This document shows, one piece after another, positions 25,747 through 34,629 of a stretch of DNA of 64,000 bases; position 1 is the first letter of the stretch; each line of letters opens with the position of its first letter. Source of the DNA: Pseudomonadota bacterium (GTDB lineage Bacteria; Pseudomonadota; Gammaproteobacteria; Burkholderiales; Thiobacteraceae). The notes under the pieces are model-generated. The model was not told the origin of the DNA. It worked only from the letters and a program-made list of their open reading frames with translations, and searched no databases. The stretch lies in contig JAKANO010000013.1 of assembly GCA_021812385.1 (NCBI GenBank), forward strand, positions 1 to 64,000, given 5' to 3'. Made by a program: the position numbers and the translations under genes.

Positions 25747-28290
25747 ATGGATAGCCCAAGCGATCGACCGGTTGCGCCGTTCTGGCAGCTACCCCTCGCG
25801 GAATTGCGGCAACGCCTCGCCGTGAGCGGCGACGGGCTGAGCGCCGGCCAAGCCCAACATCGACTCGCGCGCTACGGCCCGAACGTGCTGCAAGCCAAAA
25901 GCCGCGCGGCCTTCGTGGAATTTCTGCTGCGCTTCCGCAATCCCCTGGTGGTCCTGCTGCTGGTGGCGGCGCTGATTTCCGCCGCCACCGGCGAAGCCGC
26001 CAGCGCGGTCATTATCGTCATCATGGTGCTGGCCAGCGTCGGCCTGGATTTCGCGCAGGAATACCGCGCCGGGCGCGCCGCCGAACGCTTGCGGCAGATG
26101 GTGGCGATGCGCGTGCAAGTGTGGCGTGACGGCCGCGCCCAGGACATTCCGGTGGCCCGAGTGGTGCCGGGCGACGTGGTGCTGTTGCAGGCCGGCGATC
26201 AGGTGCCGGCCGATGCGCGGGTGCTGGAGGCGGCCGATTTCTTCGTCAATCAAGCGTTGATCACGGGCGAGCCCTATCCGGTGGAAAAGCACGCGCTGGC
26301 GGAGGCTTCCCCGGTCGGCGAAGCCGGCGCTGCGCCCAATGCGGTATTCATGGGCACCCTGGTGATCAGCGGCCAGGCGCGCGTGTTGGTGTGTGCCACC
26401 GGCGCGGCCAGCTTTGTCGGCGGCATCGCCGAAACCCTGGCCAAGACGCCGCCACCGACCGCCTTCGAGATCGGCACGCGCCGCTTCGGGCTGCTGATCA
26501 TGCGCCTGACCCTGTTGCTGGTGCTGTTCGTGTTGCTGGTGAATACTTTTTACCATCGGCCCTGGCTAGATACGTTCTTGTTCGCGGTGGCGCTGGCGGT
26601 CGGCCTCACCCCGGAATTGCTGCCGATGATCGTCTCGGTCACCCTGGCGCACGGCGCGCAGCGCATGGCGCGGCAAGGCGTGATCGTGAAGCGCCAGGCC
26701 GCGATCCACGATTTGGGCAGCATGGATGTGTTGTGCACCGACAAGACCGGCACCCTGACCGAGGCCAGGATTCGCCTGGAGCGGCATGTCGATTGCCTGG
26801 GGCGCGACAGCGAGCGCGTGTTGTGGCTGGCCTACGTCAATAGCTGGTTCGAGACCGGCGTGAAAAGCCCGCTCGACGCGGCGATTTTGGCGCACCAGGA
26901 ATTGGATGTGTCCGCCTGGCGCAAGATCGACGAAGTGCCGTTCGGCTTCGAGCGGCGCCGCGTGTCGGTGCTGGTGGACGACGGCAGCCGCCGCCTGCTG
27001 GCGGTAAAGGGCGCGCCGGAAGATGTGCTGCGCGCCTGCACCCAGTACGAACACGACGGCCCGGACGATGTGCGGCCCCTGGATGCGGCGGTGCGGGCGC
27101 GCCTCGACGCGCAATTCGAGGCCTTGAGCAACGACGGCTTTCGCGTGCTGGGCATTGCCTGGCGCATCGTGGGGCAAACGCACGCGCATGCCGTGGTCGA
27201 TGACGAAAGCGAACTGGTGTTCGCCGGCTTTGCCGGATTTTTCGACCCGCCCAAGGCCAGCGCGGCGGCGGCCATGCAGGCGCTGCAACAGGCTCAGGTG
27301 CAAGTGAAAATCCTCACCGGCGACAACGAGTTCGTCACCCGCCACCTGTGCGCGCAGCTGCAAATACCGGTCGCGGGTGTGTTGACCGGGGCCGAATTGG
27401 CGCAGTTGGACGAGCCGGCGCTGATCGCGCAAGTCGAGCGCGTCAACCTGTTTTGCCGCGTTTCCCCGGTGCAGAAGACGCGCATTCTCGACGCCTTGCG
27501 TGCGCGCGGCCATGCGGTGGGCTTCCTCGGCGACGGCATCAACGATGCGCCGTCGCTGCACGCGGCGGATGTCGGCATCTCGGTGGACGGCGCGGTCGAC
27601 GTGGCCAAGGAAGCGGCGGATCTGATCCTGCTGGAACGCGACCTGGGCGTGCTCGGCGCGGGCGTGATCGAGGGCCGGCGCACCTTCGGCAACATCATGA
27701 AATACGTGATGATGGCCACCAGTTCCAACTTCGGCAACATGTTCAGCATGGCCGGGGCGGCGCTGTTCCTGCCGTTCCTGCCGCTGCTGCCGGTGCAAAT
27801 CCTGCTCAACAATTTTCTCTACGATATGTCGGAGGTGCCGCTGCCGATGGATACCGTGGACAGCGATGACACGCGCCAGCCGCGCCACTGGGACATGCGC
27901 TTCATCCGCGATTTCATGTGGGTGGTGGGGCCGGTGAGCTCGGCCTTCGACTTCCTGACGTTCTATGTGGTGCTGCATTGGTTCCAGGCCGGCGAGGCGT
28001 TGTTTCGCACCGCCTGGTTCGTGGAATCGCTCACCACGCAAGTGCTGGTGATCTTCATCATCCGCACCCGCCGCGCGCCGCTGCAAAGCCGTCCGCATCC
28101 CGGGTTGGTGATTGCCGCGCTGGCGATTATTTTCATTGCCGCCGCGCTGCCGTTCACCGCGCTGGGGCAGGCGTATTTCAGCTTCGTGCCCTTGCCCGCG
28201 CCTATGCTGCTGGCGCTGGCCGGCTTGGTGCTGTGTTATCTGGCGATGGTGGAAATGGCGAAGCGCCGGTTTTACCGGCACTTCGGCTAA
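25747..28290 (+). CDS. mgtA: Magnesium-translocating P-type ATPase
   Basis: A P3B-type ATPase of 847 residues. Present are the dephosphorylation motif I-T-G-E-P-Y-P-V, the phosphorylation site C-T-D-K-T-G-T-L-T with Asp at about 332, K-G-A-P-E in the nucleotide-binding domain, G-D-G-I-N-D-A-P-S-L in the hinge and about ten membrane helices. The E-V-P-L-P-M-D-x-V-D stretch in a late helix region is typical of MgtA/MgtB. It imports magnesium at the inner membrane. I chose the ATG at 25747, which has AGGGGG six bases upstream at 25735-25740. No long MgtA-type leader is visible in the 95 bp before it. Confidence 0.88.
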   Translation: MDSPSDRPVAPFWQLPLAELRQRLAVSGDGLSAGQAQHRLARYGPNVLQAKSRAAFVEFLLRFRNPLVVLLLVAALISAATGEAASAVIIVIMVLASVGLDFAQEYRAGRAAERLRQMVAMRVQVWRDGRAQDIPVARVVPGDVVLLQAGDQVPADARVLEAADFFVNQALITGEPYPVEKHALAEASPVGEAGAAPNAVFMGTLVISGQARVLVCATGAASFVGGIAETLAKTPPPTAFEIGTRRFGLLIMRLTLLLVLFVLLVNTFYHRPWLDTFLFAVALAVGLTPELLPMIVSVTLAHGAQRMARQGVIVKRQAAIHDLGSMDVLCTDKTGTLTEARIRLERHVDCLGRDSERVLWLAYVNSWFETGVKSPLDAAILAHQELDVSAWRKIDEVPFGFERRRVSVLVDDGSRRLLAVKGAPEDVLRACTQYEHDGPDDVRPLDAAVRARLDAQFEALSNDGFRVLGIAWRIVGQTHAHAVVDDESELVFAGFAGFFDPPKASAAAAMQALQQAQVQVKILTGDNEFVTRHLCAQLQIPVAGVLTGAELAQLDEPALIAQVERVNLFCRVSPVQKTRILDALRARGHAVGFLGDGINDAPSLHAADVGISVDGAVDVAKEAADLILLERDLGVLGAGVIEGRRTFGNIMKYVMMATSSNFGNMFSMAGAALFLPFLPLLPVQILLNNFLYDMSEVPLPMDTVDSDDTRQPRHWDMRFIRDFMWVVGPVSSAFDFLTFYVVLHWFQAGEALFRTAWFVESLTTQVLVIFIIRTRRAPLQSRPHPGLVIAALAIIFIAAALPFTALGQAYFSFVPLPAPMLLALAGLVLCYLAMVEMAKRRFYRHFG

Positions 28291-28305
28291 GGGGTCGCCG
28301 TGGGG

Positions 28306-29052
28306 CTATTTTTGCAGGCTGCCGAATACCTTGCGAACGTATTCGCTGGAACGACCCAACGGGTCGCGCCGAATGACTTTTTCTTCTTCCGCGATCATCA
28401 GGAACAAGCCGTCGAGCGCCTTATTCGTGACGTATTCGGCCATATTCGCCTGTTCCTTGCCGACCAAGCCGGCTTGCGCGGCAGTGCCGGCGATGCGGTC
28501 GTATTGCTCGCTCAGCTTGTAGCGGTTGACGGTATTGCCGACGATGGGCAAGAAGCGATCATGCAGCTTGGCGCCGGTGGCCTTGCGGAAATACTGCGTG
28601 GCGGAGTCCTCGCCGCCGGTTAAAACCCCCTTGGCGTCTTCCACGCTCATGTTTTTAATCGCGTCCACCAACAGGGTTTTCGCTTCCGGCACCGCCGCTT
28701 CCGCCGCGCGATTCATCGAGGTTTTGAGTTCGTCGACGCGCTTGCCCTGGCCCATGACTTTGAGCACGGACTCGGCCTTTTTCAGCGAATCCGGCAGCGG
28801 GATGCGCACTTTGTCGTTCTTCAGAAAACCATAGGTACGCCCCAATAGGCCCACTGCCTTGACGGCGCCTTCGCTCAGCGCATCTTTCAGGCCGCGGGTG
28901 ACATCTTGATCGGAGAGGTTGGAAGCGCTGGAACTGCTTGCGGAATTTTTTTTGACACCGAGATCGCCCAAGTCCTTGAGGGCGCCGCCTAAATCAAAGG
29001 CGCTGGCATAGCCGGAAAACAAGCATAAAACCAGGCATAAAAGTTTTTTCAT
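28306..29052 (-). CDS. DUF4197 family secreted protein
   Basis: A 248-residue protein with a clear signal peptide (M-K-K-L-L-C-L-V-L-C-L-F-S-G-Y-A-S-A) and a mostly helical mature part. The order I-x-L-P-x-x-L-K-K-A-E, A-x-x-A-V-P-E-A-K, D-A-K-G-V-L-T-G-G and A-T-x-Y-F-R-K-A-T matches DUF4197. The role of this family is unknown. The ATG at 29052 overlaps the TGA of the TlpA-like gene upstream as ATGA, so the two are probably coupled. Confidence 0.85.
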   Translation of the reverse strand: MKKLLCLVLCLFSGYASAFDLGGALKDLGDLGVKKNSASSSSASNLSDQDVTRGLKDALSEGAVKAVGLLGRTYGFLKNDKVRIPLPDSLKKAESVLKVMGQGKRVDELKTSMNRAAEAAVPEAKTLLVDAIKNMSVEDAKGVLTGGEDSATQYFRKATGAKLHDRFLPIVGNTVNRYKLSEQYDRIAGTAAQAGLVGKEQANMAEYVTNKALDGLFLMIAEEEKVIRRDPLGRSSEYVRKVFGSLQK

Positions 29053-29600
29053 CGCGGACTCCTTGGCGGTGGGTTGGGGGCAAGCAAGGGCTTTACCAAA
29101 TCCTCTATTCGACCATAGTACACCTGGCCCTTGATGTGATGCCGCAGGCGCCCGTCGCGGTCGATGATCATCGACATGGGTATTTGGCTGATGGGGCCGA
29201 AGGCTTGCTGTATATCCGCGCCTGCCATGGCTGCGGGAAATGAATAGCCCGCCTCGCGCATATAGCGTGCGGCCTTGGCCGCGTCGTCGTCGGTACTGAA
29301 GGCCAGCACTTCGAATCCCCGGTCTTGGTAATCCTGGTAGAACTGTTGAATGGCCGGCATTTCCTTGCGGCAATACGGGCACCACGTGGCCCAGAAATTC
29401 ACCAGCACCACCTTGCCGCGCAAGCTTTCCAGCGTGCCCATGCGCCCATCCAGGGTGGTGAACGGCAGATTGGGCAAGGCTTGGTTCAGGTCCGTGACCG
29501 TGGCCGGCGGGCGAAACCAGATATAGGCGATCAGCCCGATCATGATCAGGCTGACGCTATGTTTTTTGAGAAGCTGCTTGATGCGCTCAGTCGGATTCAT
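29049..29600 (-). CDS. TlpA-like membrane-anchored thioredoxin-fold protein
   Basis: A 183-residue protein with an N-terminal membrane anchor at about 15-29 and a periplasmic thioredoxin fold with W-C-P-Y-C (Cys 74 and 77) in the F-W-A-T-W-C-P-Y-C-R-K-E-M-P motif. The cis-proline region reads I-P-M-S-M-I-I-D-R-D-G. Members reduce disulfides in exported proteins or in cytochrome c maturation. The adjacent DUF4197 protein is exported and could be a client, but that is inference. Confidence 0.85.
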   Translation of the reverse strand: MNPTERIKQLLKKHSVSLIMIGLIAYIWFRPPATVTDLNQALPNLPFTTLDGRMGTLESLRGKVVLVNFWATWCPYCRKEMPAIQQFYQDYQDRGFEVLAFSTDDDAAKAARYMREAGYSFPAAMAGADIQQAFGPISQIPMSMIIDRDGRLRHHIKGQVYYGRIEDLVKPLLAPNPPPRSPR

Positions 29601-29636
29601 GGATACTCTGCTTAATTTTGCGTGCTAGGAACAGAC

Positions 29637-30047
29637 ATGCTGTGGGTCAAAGCGTTTCATATTATTTTTGTGGTCAGCTGGTTTGCCGGCTTATTTTACC
29701 TGCCGCGCCTGTTTGTGAATCACGCGATGACGCGTGATGCGGCGGTTGCCGCGCAATTGCAGGTGATGGAGCGCAAGCTGTATCGCTTTGTCACGCCCTT
29801 GGGCGTGTTGGCGCTGGCAACCGGGCTGTGGCTTTGGTTGGGCTACGGTATCACGGGCGGCTGGTTGATGGCGAAGTTGACCCTGGTAACAGGGCTCATC
29901 GCGTATCATCTCTACTGCGCAAAATTGCTGTCGGATTTCCAGCAGGGTCGCAATACGCGCAGCCATGTTTGGTATCGCTGGTTCAATGAATTGCCGGTGT
30001 TGATTTTGATCGCGGTGGTGATCTTGGTGGTGGTCAAGCCGTTTTGA
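29637..30047 (+). CDS. hemJ: Protoporphyrinogen oxidase HemJ
   Basis: A 136-residue inner-membrane protein with about four helices, including the N-terminal K-A-F-H-I-I-F-V-V-S-W-F-A-G-L-F-Y motif and the C-terminal R-W-F-N-E-L-P and V-V-V-K-P-F signatures of the HemJ (UPF0093) family. It oxidises protoporphyrinogen IX to protoporphyrin IX in haem synthesis. I chose the ATG at 29637, preceded by AGGA, over an in-frame GTG at 29622. It is divergent from the TlpA-like gene. Confidence 0.9.
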   Translation: MLWVKAFHIIFVVSWFAGLFYLPRLFVNHAMTRDAAVAAQLQVMERKLYRFVTPLGVLALATGLWLWLGYGITGGWLMAKLTLVTGLIAYHLYCAKLLSDFQQGRNTRSHVWYRWFNELPVLILIAVVILVVVKPF

Positions 30048-30105
30048 AATTGTTTTTAAATCACCCGGGGCAAACTTGCGAAGCGCGGCTGTATCAGCTT
30101 AGATG

Positions 30106-30359
30106 TTTTGGTTTTTGGGGCCCCTTCTGCGCCGCCGAGTAGCGCAGACAGGCCGGGGGCAGTCGGCGAGCACTGTTTGAGCGCGTAGCGCGAGTTGCGC
30201 AGCCGCCCGGCTTGGCGAGCAACGGAGGGAACCCGCGCAGCGGGCGGTGCAGGGGGTGCCCTTCTTTTTGGTTAGCTTTTTCTTGGGCAAGCAAGAAAAA
30301 GTAACTGCCCCGCCGGGGCAGGACCGGCCCTAGATAAAACGCGCGTAGCGCACAAACAA
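30106..30359. repeat. Dispersed GC-rich repeat between hemJ and the rRNA methyltransferase gene
   Basis: No gene is seen in this 333-bp gap. Most of it is a compound repeat with several internal palindromes, the clearest being CTTTTTCTTG at 30276-30285 paired with CAAGAAAAAG at 30292-30301 across a six-base loop, followed by a GCCCCGCCGGGGC palindrome near 30307-30319. From memory, closely similar sequences recur between genes in many betaproteobacteria and Xanthomonadales. It is probably non-coding and ends about 20 bp before the methyltransferase start. Confidence 0.65.
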
Positions 30360-30380
30360 TGAAAGCTCGATAGGAAAACC

Positions 30381-31520
30381 ATGGAACAATTTTTCGCCAC
30401 TTGCCCGCGCGGCTTGGAAGCCGTGCTGGCGCAAGAACTCACGGCGCTGGGCGCAGAGCAGGTTGGCGCCACGGATGGCGGCGCACGGTTCAGCGGCCCA
30501 TTGCCGACGTGCTATCGCGTCAATCTGGAAAGCCGCATCGCCAGTCGCGTGCTGTGGCAAATCGATCGCGGCTACTATCGTACCGAAGACGATATCTATA
30601 AACACGCGCGCAACATGCCCTGGGATCGCTGGTTCACGCCGCACCAAACCATCGCAGTGAAGGTCACGGCGCAGCGCTGTCCCTTGAAGAGTCTGGACTT
30701 CATTACGCTGCGCATCAAGGATGCGATTTGCGATTTCTTTCGCGACAGCACCGGCATTCGTCCCAGTGTGGATACACGCCTGCCGGATGTGCGCATTCAC
30801 GCTTATTTCGATGCGCAGCAATTCACGCTGTATCTGGATACCTCGGGCGAGGCCTTGTTCAAGCGCGGCTATCGCCAATATACCGGCGAAGCGCCGCTAC
30901 GCGAGAACCTCGCCGCCGGCATTCTCAAGCTGAGCGGCTGGGAGCCGGGCATGACCTTGCTCGACCCGATGTGCGGCAGCGGCACGTTTGTCCTGGAAGC
31001 GGCGCAGATGGCGCTGCACATGCCATCCGGTGTGAAGCGCGTGTTCGGTTTCGAGCGCCTGAAGAACTTCGAGCCGCAAGCCTGGGAGCCGTTGCGCGCC
31101 GCCGCTGCGGCCAAGCCGATGGCGGCCGGCGCCTTGCCGATCTACGGCAGCGATATCGATAAATGGGCGGTGATGGACGCGCGCAAGAACATCGAGAATG
31201 CCGGCTTGACTGGCCTAGTGCGCGTGGAGGAAACAGACATTCTCGATATTGTCGCGCCAGCGGAAAGCGGCGTGCTGGTGATGAACCCGCCTTACGGCGA
31301 GCGCATCGGCGAGGCGGATGAATTGGCGAAGCTGTATCCGAAATTGGGCAGCGTATTGAAGCAACGCTTCGCCGGTTGGAAAGTCGGCATTTTTACCGCC
31401 GACCTGCGCTTGCCGAAGCTGATGCGGCTCAAGCCCTCGCGCAAAATCCCCTTGTTCAACGGGCCGATCGAATGCCGCTTATTTTTGTTTGAAATGGTGG
31501 CGGGTTCGAATCGCAGCTGA
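30381..31520 (+). CDS. rlmL: THUMP-domain 23S rRNA (guanine-N2) methyltransferase, RlmL-type
   Basis: A 379-residue protein with an N-terminal ferredoxin-like/THUMP domain (about 1-155, beginning F-F-A-T-C-P-R-G-L-E) and a SAM methyltransferase domain with D-P-M-C-G-S-G-T-F and the catalytic N-P-P-Y-G-E-R motif. It corresponds to the RlmL half of E. coli RlmKL; the RlmK half is absent, as is common in betaproteobacteria. It would methylate G2445 of 23S rRNA. The exact target is inferred from similarity. Confidence 0.85.
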   Translation: MEQFFATCPRGLEAVLAQELTALGAEQVGATDGGARFSGPLPTCYRVNLESRIASRVLWQIDRGYYRTEDDIYKHARNMPWDRWFTPHQTIAVKVTAQRCPLKSLDFITLRIKDAICDFFRDSTGIRPSVDTRLPDVRIHAYFDAQQFTLYLDTSGEALFKRGYRQYTGEAPLRENLAAGILKLSGWEPGMTLLDPMCGSGTFVLEAAQMALHMPSGVKRVFGFERLKNFEPQAWEPLRAAAAAKPMAAGALPIYGSDIDKWAVMDARKNIENAGLTGLVRVEETDILDIVAPAESGVLVMNPPYGERIGEADELAKLYPKLGSVLKQRFAGWKVGIFTADLRLPKLMRLKPSRKIPLFNGPIECRLFLFEMVAGSNRS

Positions 31521-31542
31521 GCGGCGGGGACTTTAACCGCGC

Positions 31543-32679
31543 TTACATGATATCCAGATGATCCAACCCGGACATGATGTCGCGATCCTTCGACTCTTGC
31601 CCGTGCAGCTTGATCTTGAGGCGCAAGTCATTGAGCGAGTCGGCGTTGCGCAGCGCATCTTCGTAGCTGATGAGTCCGGCTTCATACAAATCGAACAAAT
31701 GCTGGTCGAAGGTTTGCATGCCCAGTTCGCGCGATTTGGCCATGACTTCCTTGATTTCATGTACCGCGCCCTTGAAGATCAAATCGGAAATCAGCGGCGA
31801 GTTGAGCATGACTTCCACTGCGGCGACGCGGCCTTTGCCTTCGCGGCGCGGGATCAAGCGCTGCGAGATAAACGCCTTCAGGTTGAGCGACAAGTCCATC
31901 AGCAATTGCGAGCGGCGGTCTTCGGGGAAGAAGTTGATAATGCGGTCCAGCGCTTGGTTGGCGCTATTGGCATGCAAGGTGGACAGGCATAAGTGGCCGG
32001 TCTCGGCGAAGGCGATGGCGTAATCCATGGTTTCGCGGTCGCGGATCTCGCCGATCAAAATCACGTCCGGCGCCTGGCGCAGGGTATTTTTGAGTGCCGA
32101 GAACCAGCCGTCGGTGTCCACGCCGACTTCGCGTTGCGTGATGATGCTTTTCTTGTGCTCGTGCACATACTCGATCGGGTCTTCGATAGTGATGATGTGA
32201 TCTTGCGAGTGTTCGTTGCGAAAGCCCACCATGGCCGCCAATGAGGTGGATTTGCCGGAGCCGGTGCCGCCGACGAAAATCACCAGGCCGCGCTTGGTCA
32301 TCGACACATCGCGCAACACTTCCGGCAGATTTAATTCCTCGAAGGTGGGGATGGTGGAGTTGATCTGGCGCAACACCACGCCGACGCGCCCCTGCTGCAC
32401 GAAGGTGTTGACGCGAAAGCGGCCGATTTCCGGCGGCGCGATGGCAAAGTTGCATTCCTTGGTGGATTCGAATTCGTAGGCTTGCTTATCGTTCATGATG
32501 GAGCGCGCCAGCTCCATGCTGTGCTGCGGCGTGAGCGTTTGGTTGGACACCGGCGTGATGCGGCCATCGACTTTGATCGCCGGCGGAAAGCCGGCGGTGA
32601 TGAATAAGTCGGATGCCTTTTTGCTGACCATCAGGCGCAATAAGTCATGAATAAATTTCTGTGCCTGTTCCCGATCCAT
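31543..32679 (-). CDS. pilU: Type IV pilus retraction ATPase PilU
   Basis: A 378-residue PilT/PilU-family AAA-like ATPase. Walker A is G-G-T-G-S-G-K-S-T, the Asp box is I-T-I-E-D-P-I-E-Y-V-H, Walker B is V-I-L-I-G-E-I-R-D-R-E-T and the His box lies in A-E-T-G-H-L-C-L-S-T-L-H. The longer C-terminal tail (to D-H-L-D-I-M) and its place directly after pilT identify it as PilU, which assists pilus retraction and twitching motility. Confidence 0.92.
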   Translation of the reverse strand: MDREQAQKFIHDLLRLMVSKKASDLFITAGFPPAIKVDGRITPVSNQTLTPQHSMELARSIMNDKQAYEFESTKECNFAIAPPEIGRFRVNTFVQQGRVGVVLRQINSTIPTFEELNLPEVLRDVSMTKRGLVIFVGGTGSGKSTSLAAMVGFRNEHSQDHIITIEDPIEYVHEHKKSIITQREVGVDTDGWFSALKNTLRQAPDVILIGEIRDRETMDYAIAFAETGHLCLSTLHANSANQALDRIINFFPEDRRSQLLMDLSLNLKAFISQRLIPRREGKGRVAAVEVMLNSPLISDLIFKGAVHEIKEVMAKSRELGMQTFDQHLFDLYEAGLISYEDALRNADSLNDLRLKIKLHGQESKDRDIMSGLDHLDIM

Positions 32680-32724
32680 CGCCTTCTCCTAAAAAACTTG
32701 CATCTGCCCGTCGTGCAACCCGGC

Positions 32725-33762
32725 TTACAGTTTTGCATCCTTGCGCGCCGCTTTGCGCGCTTCGGATTCCGCCACAATATTGCGCCGCACCAAGTCTTGC
32801 AGGCATTGTTCCATGGTTTGCATGCCCAGGGCTTGGCCGGTTTGAATCGAAGAGTACATTTGCGCGACTTTGTTTTCGCGGATCAAGTTGCGAATCGCCG
32901 GGGTGCCGACCATGATTTCGTGCGCCGCCACGCGGCCGCTGCCGTCCTTGGTTTTCAGCAGGGTTTGCGCAATGACGGCGCGCAAGCTTTCCGACAGCAT
33001 GGCGCGAATCATTTCTTTTTCCGCGGCCGGGAATACGTCGACAATCCGGTCCACGGTTTTGGCCGCGGAACTGGTGTGCAAGGTGCCAAATACCAAGTGG
33101 CCGGTTTCAGCTGCGGTCAAGGCCAAGCGTATCGTTTCCAAGTCGCGCAACTCGCCCACCAGGATCACGTCCGGGTCTTCGCGCAGCGCGGAGCGCAGCG
33201 CGTTGGTAAAGGACAAAGTGTGCGGGCCGACTTCACGCTGGTTGATCAGGCATTTCTTGCTTTCGTGCACGAATTCGATCGGGTCTTCCAAGGTCAGAAT
33301 GTGGCCGTAATCGTTTTCGTTGACCTCGTTGATCATCGCCGCCAAGGTGGTGGATTTGCCGGAGCCGGTCGGGCCGGTCACCAGCACGATGCCGTTGGCC
33401 TGTTGCGTCAACTCCTTGAAGATCGGCGGGCAGTTCAATTGCTCCAAGGTCAGCACCTTGGAGGGAATGGTCCGAAATGCCGCCGCTGCGCCGCGCTGTT
33501 GGTTGAAGGCATTGACGCGGAAGCGCGCCAGGTTGGGAATCTCGAACGAAAAATCGACTTCCAGGTTTTCTTCGTAGTCCTTGCGCTGGCCGTCGTTCAT
33601 GATGTCGTAGATCATGCCATGCACGCCCTTGTGATCGAGCGGCTCGACATTGATGCGGCGAATGTCGCCGTTGACGCGGATCAGCGGCGGCAATCCAGCC
33701 GACAGATGCAAGTCGGAGGCCTTGTTCTTGACCGAGAAGGCCAGCAGGTCGGCGATTTCCAT
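32725..33762 (-). CDS. pilT: Type IV pilus retraction ATPase PilT
   Basis: A 345-residue hexameric motor that depolymerises type IV pili. Residues 17-30 carry the A-S-D-L-H-L-S-A-G-L-P-P motif. Walker A, G-P-T-G-S-G-K-S-T, is at 130-138, followed by I-L-T-L-E-D-P-I-E-F-V-H, V-G-E-L-R-D-L-E-T and A-E-T-G-H-L-V-F-G-T-L-H. The retraction-specific A-I-R-N-L-I-R-E-x-K motif is present near the C-terminus. It is divergent from yggS, a conserved arrangement in proteobacteria. Confidence 0.95.
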   Translation of the reverse strand: MEIADLLAFSVKNKASDLHLSAGLPPLIRVNGDIRRINVEPLDHKGVHGMIYDIMNDGQRKDYEENLEVDFSFEIPNLARFRVNAFNQQRGAAAAFRTIPSKVLTLEQLNCPPIFKELTQQANGIVLVTGPTGSGKSTTLAAMINEVNENDYGHILTLEDPIEFVHESKKCLINQREVGPHTLSFTNALRSALREDPDVILVGELRDLETIRLALTAAETGHLVFGTLHTSSAAKTVDRIVDVFPAAEKEMIRAMLSESLRAVIAQTLLKTKDGSGRVAAHEIMVGTPAIRNLIRENKVAQMYSSIQTGQALGMQTMEQCLQDLVRRNIVAESEARKAARKDAKL

Positions 33763-33849
33763 TTATAATTCCCTTAAATTTGCTGCGTGCGAAATAGCGT
33801 ATGAATTAACGGCAATGTTGCCGCGCGCTTGAGGCATGCTTAGCCCATT

Positions 33850-34539
33850 ATGACAACAATCTCAAAAGCATTGCAAGCCGTGCAGGCGCGGATTCAGCGG
33901 GCTGCAACGCAATGCGCTCGCAGCCCGGAATCCATTGCGTTGATAGCGGTCTCGAAGACGGTGAGCGCGGACGCGCTGCGCATCGCCTATGCCTGCGGCC
34001 AACGCGCTTTCGGCGAAAGCTATGTGCAAGAGGCTTTGCCCAAGATCGCGGCGCTGCAAGATTTGGCGATTGAATGGCATTTCATCGGCCCCTTGCAAAG
34101 CAATAAGACCAAATTAGTCGCGCAAAACTTCGCCTGGGTGCATAGTGTGGAGCGCGCAAAAATCGCGCAGCGTTTGTCGGAGCAGCGGCCAGAAGGCTTG
34201 CCGCCGCTGAATGTGTGCCTGCAAGTGAACGTCAGCGGCGAAGCGAGCAAAAGCGGGGCTGCCCCCGCCGAAGTGGTGGCGCTGGCGCAAGCGGTGGCGA
34301 CATTACCAAAAATTAAATTGCGCGGATTGATGGCGATTCCGCAAGCGACCGATGACGTTTCGAAGCAACGCGCGCAGTTGCGCTTGCTGCGCGATTTGCG
34401 CGATCAGCTCAATGCGCAGGGACTCGCGTTGGATACTTTATCCATGGGCATGTCGGATGATCTGGAAGTGGCGATTGCCGAAGGCGCGACGCTGGTGCGG
34501 GTGGGCAGCGCGATTTTTGGGGAAAGGGAAAAAGCTTGA
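33850..34539 (+). CDS. yggS: YggS family pyridoxal phosphate homeostasis protein
   Basis: A 229-residue PLP-binding protein with the cofactor lysine at about 36 (I-A-V-S-K-T), then G-E-S-Y-V-Q-E-A, E-W-H-F-I-G-P-L-Q-S-N-K and L-S-M-G-M-S-D-D-L-E-V-A-I. It buffers PLP levels and affects amino acid metabolism. It heads the yggS-proC-yggT-yggU run. Its TGA stop overlaps the first bases of a type B repeat; the final residues are K-A, the same as in the DHH gene that ends at a type A repeat. Confidence 0.92.
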   Translation: MTTISKALQAVQARIQRAATQCARSPESIALIAVSKTVSADALRIAYACGQRAFGESYVQEALPKIAALQDLAIEWHFIGPLQSNKTKLVAQNFAWVHSVERAKIAQRLSEQRPEGLPPLNVCLQVNVSGEASKSGAAPAEVVALAQAVATLPKIKLRGLMAIPQATDDVSKQRAQLRLLRDLRDQLNAQGLALDTLSMGMSDDLEVAIAEGATLVRVGSAIFGEREKA

Positions 34540-34615
34540 ACCACGGAGTACACGGAGGTCACAGAGAAGTTCTATATGAGGCTTTCCTCCGTGCCCTCCG
34601 TGTACTCCGTGGTGA
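34538..34615. repeat. Palindromic repeat, type B, between yggS and proC
   Basis: The arms AACCACGGAGTACACGGAGG (from about 34539) and a reverse-complementary end at about 34614 (GTGTACTCCGTGGT) are separated by about 40 bases. It starts within the yggS stop codon and ends 15 bp before the proC ATG, so it would form a stem between the two cistrons without cutting the operon. Confidence 0.82.
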
Positions 34616-34629
34616 ATAAAGGGGAATCC

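Noticed and set aside
26566-28281. 571-codon minus-strand frame opposite mgtA
   Set aside because: Antisense shadow of a clear P-type ATPase with H/R/Q-rich nonsense composition.
30094-30294. Small minus-strand frames in the hemJ-rlmL gap
   Set aside because: They are translations of a dispersed repeat, without start-site signals or family resemblance.
6503-34615. Repeated palindromes considered as a CRISPR array
   Set aside because: Copies are far apart, are full hairpins instead of 25-40 bp direct repeats with regular spacers, and no cas gene is present.
34576-34629. Upstream start for proC
   Set aside because: The extra 18 codons come from the right arm of a type B repeat; M-K-I-T-F-I-G-G at 34630 is the normal N-terminus.
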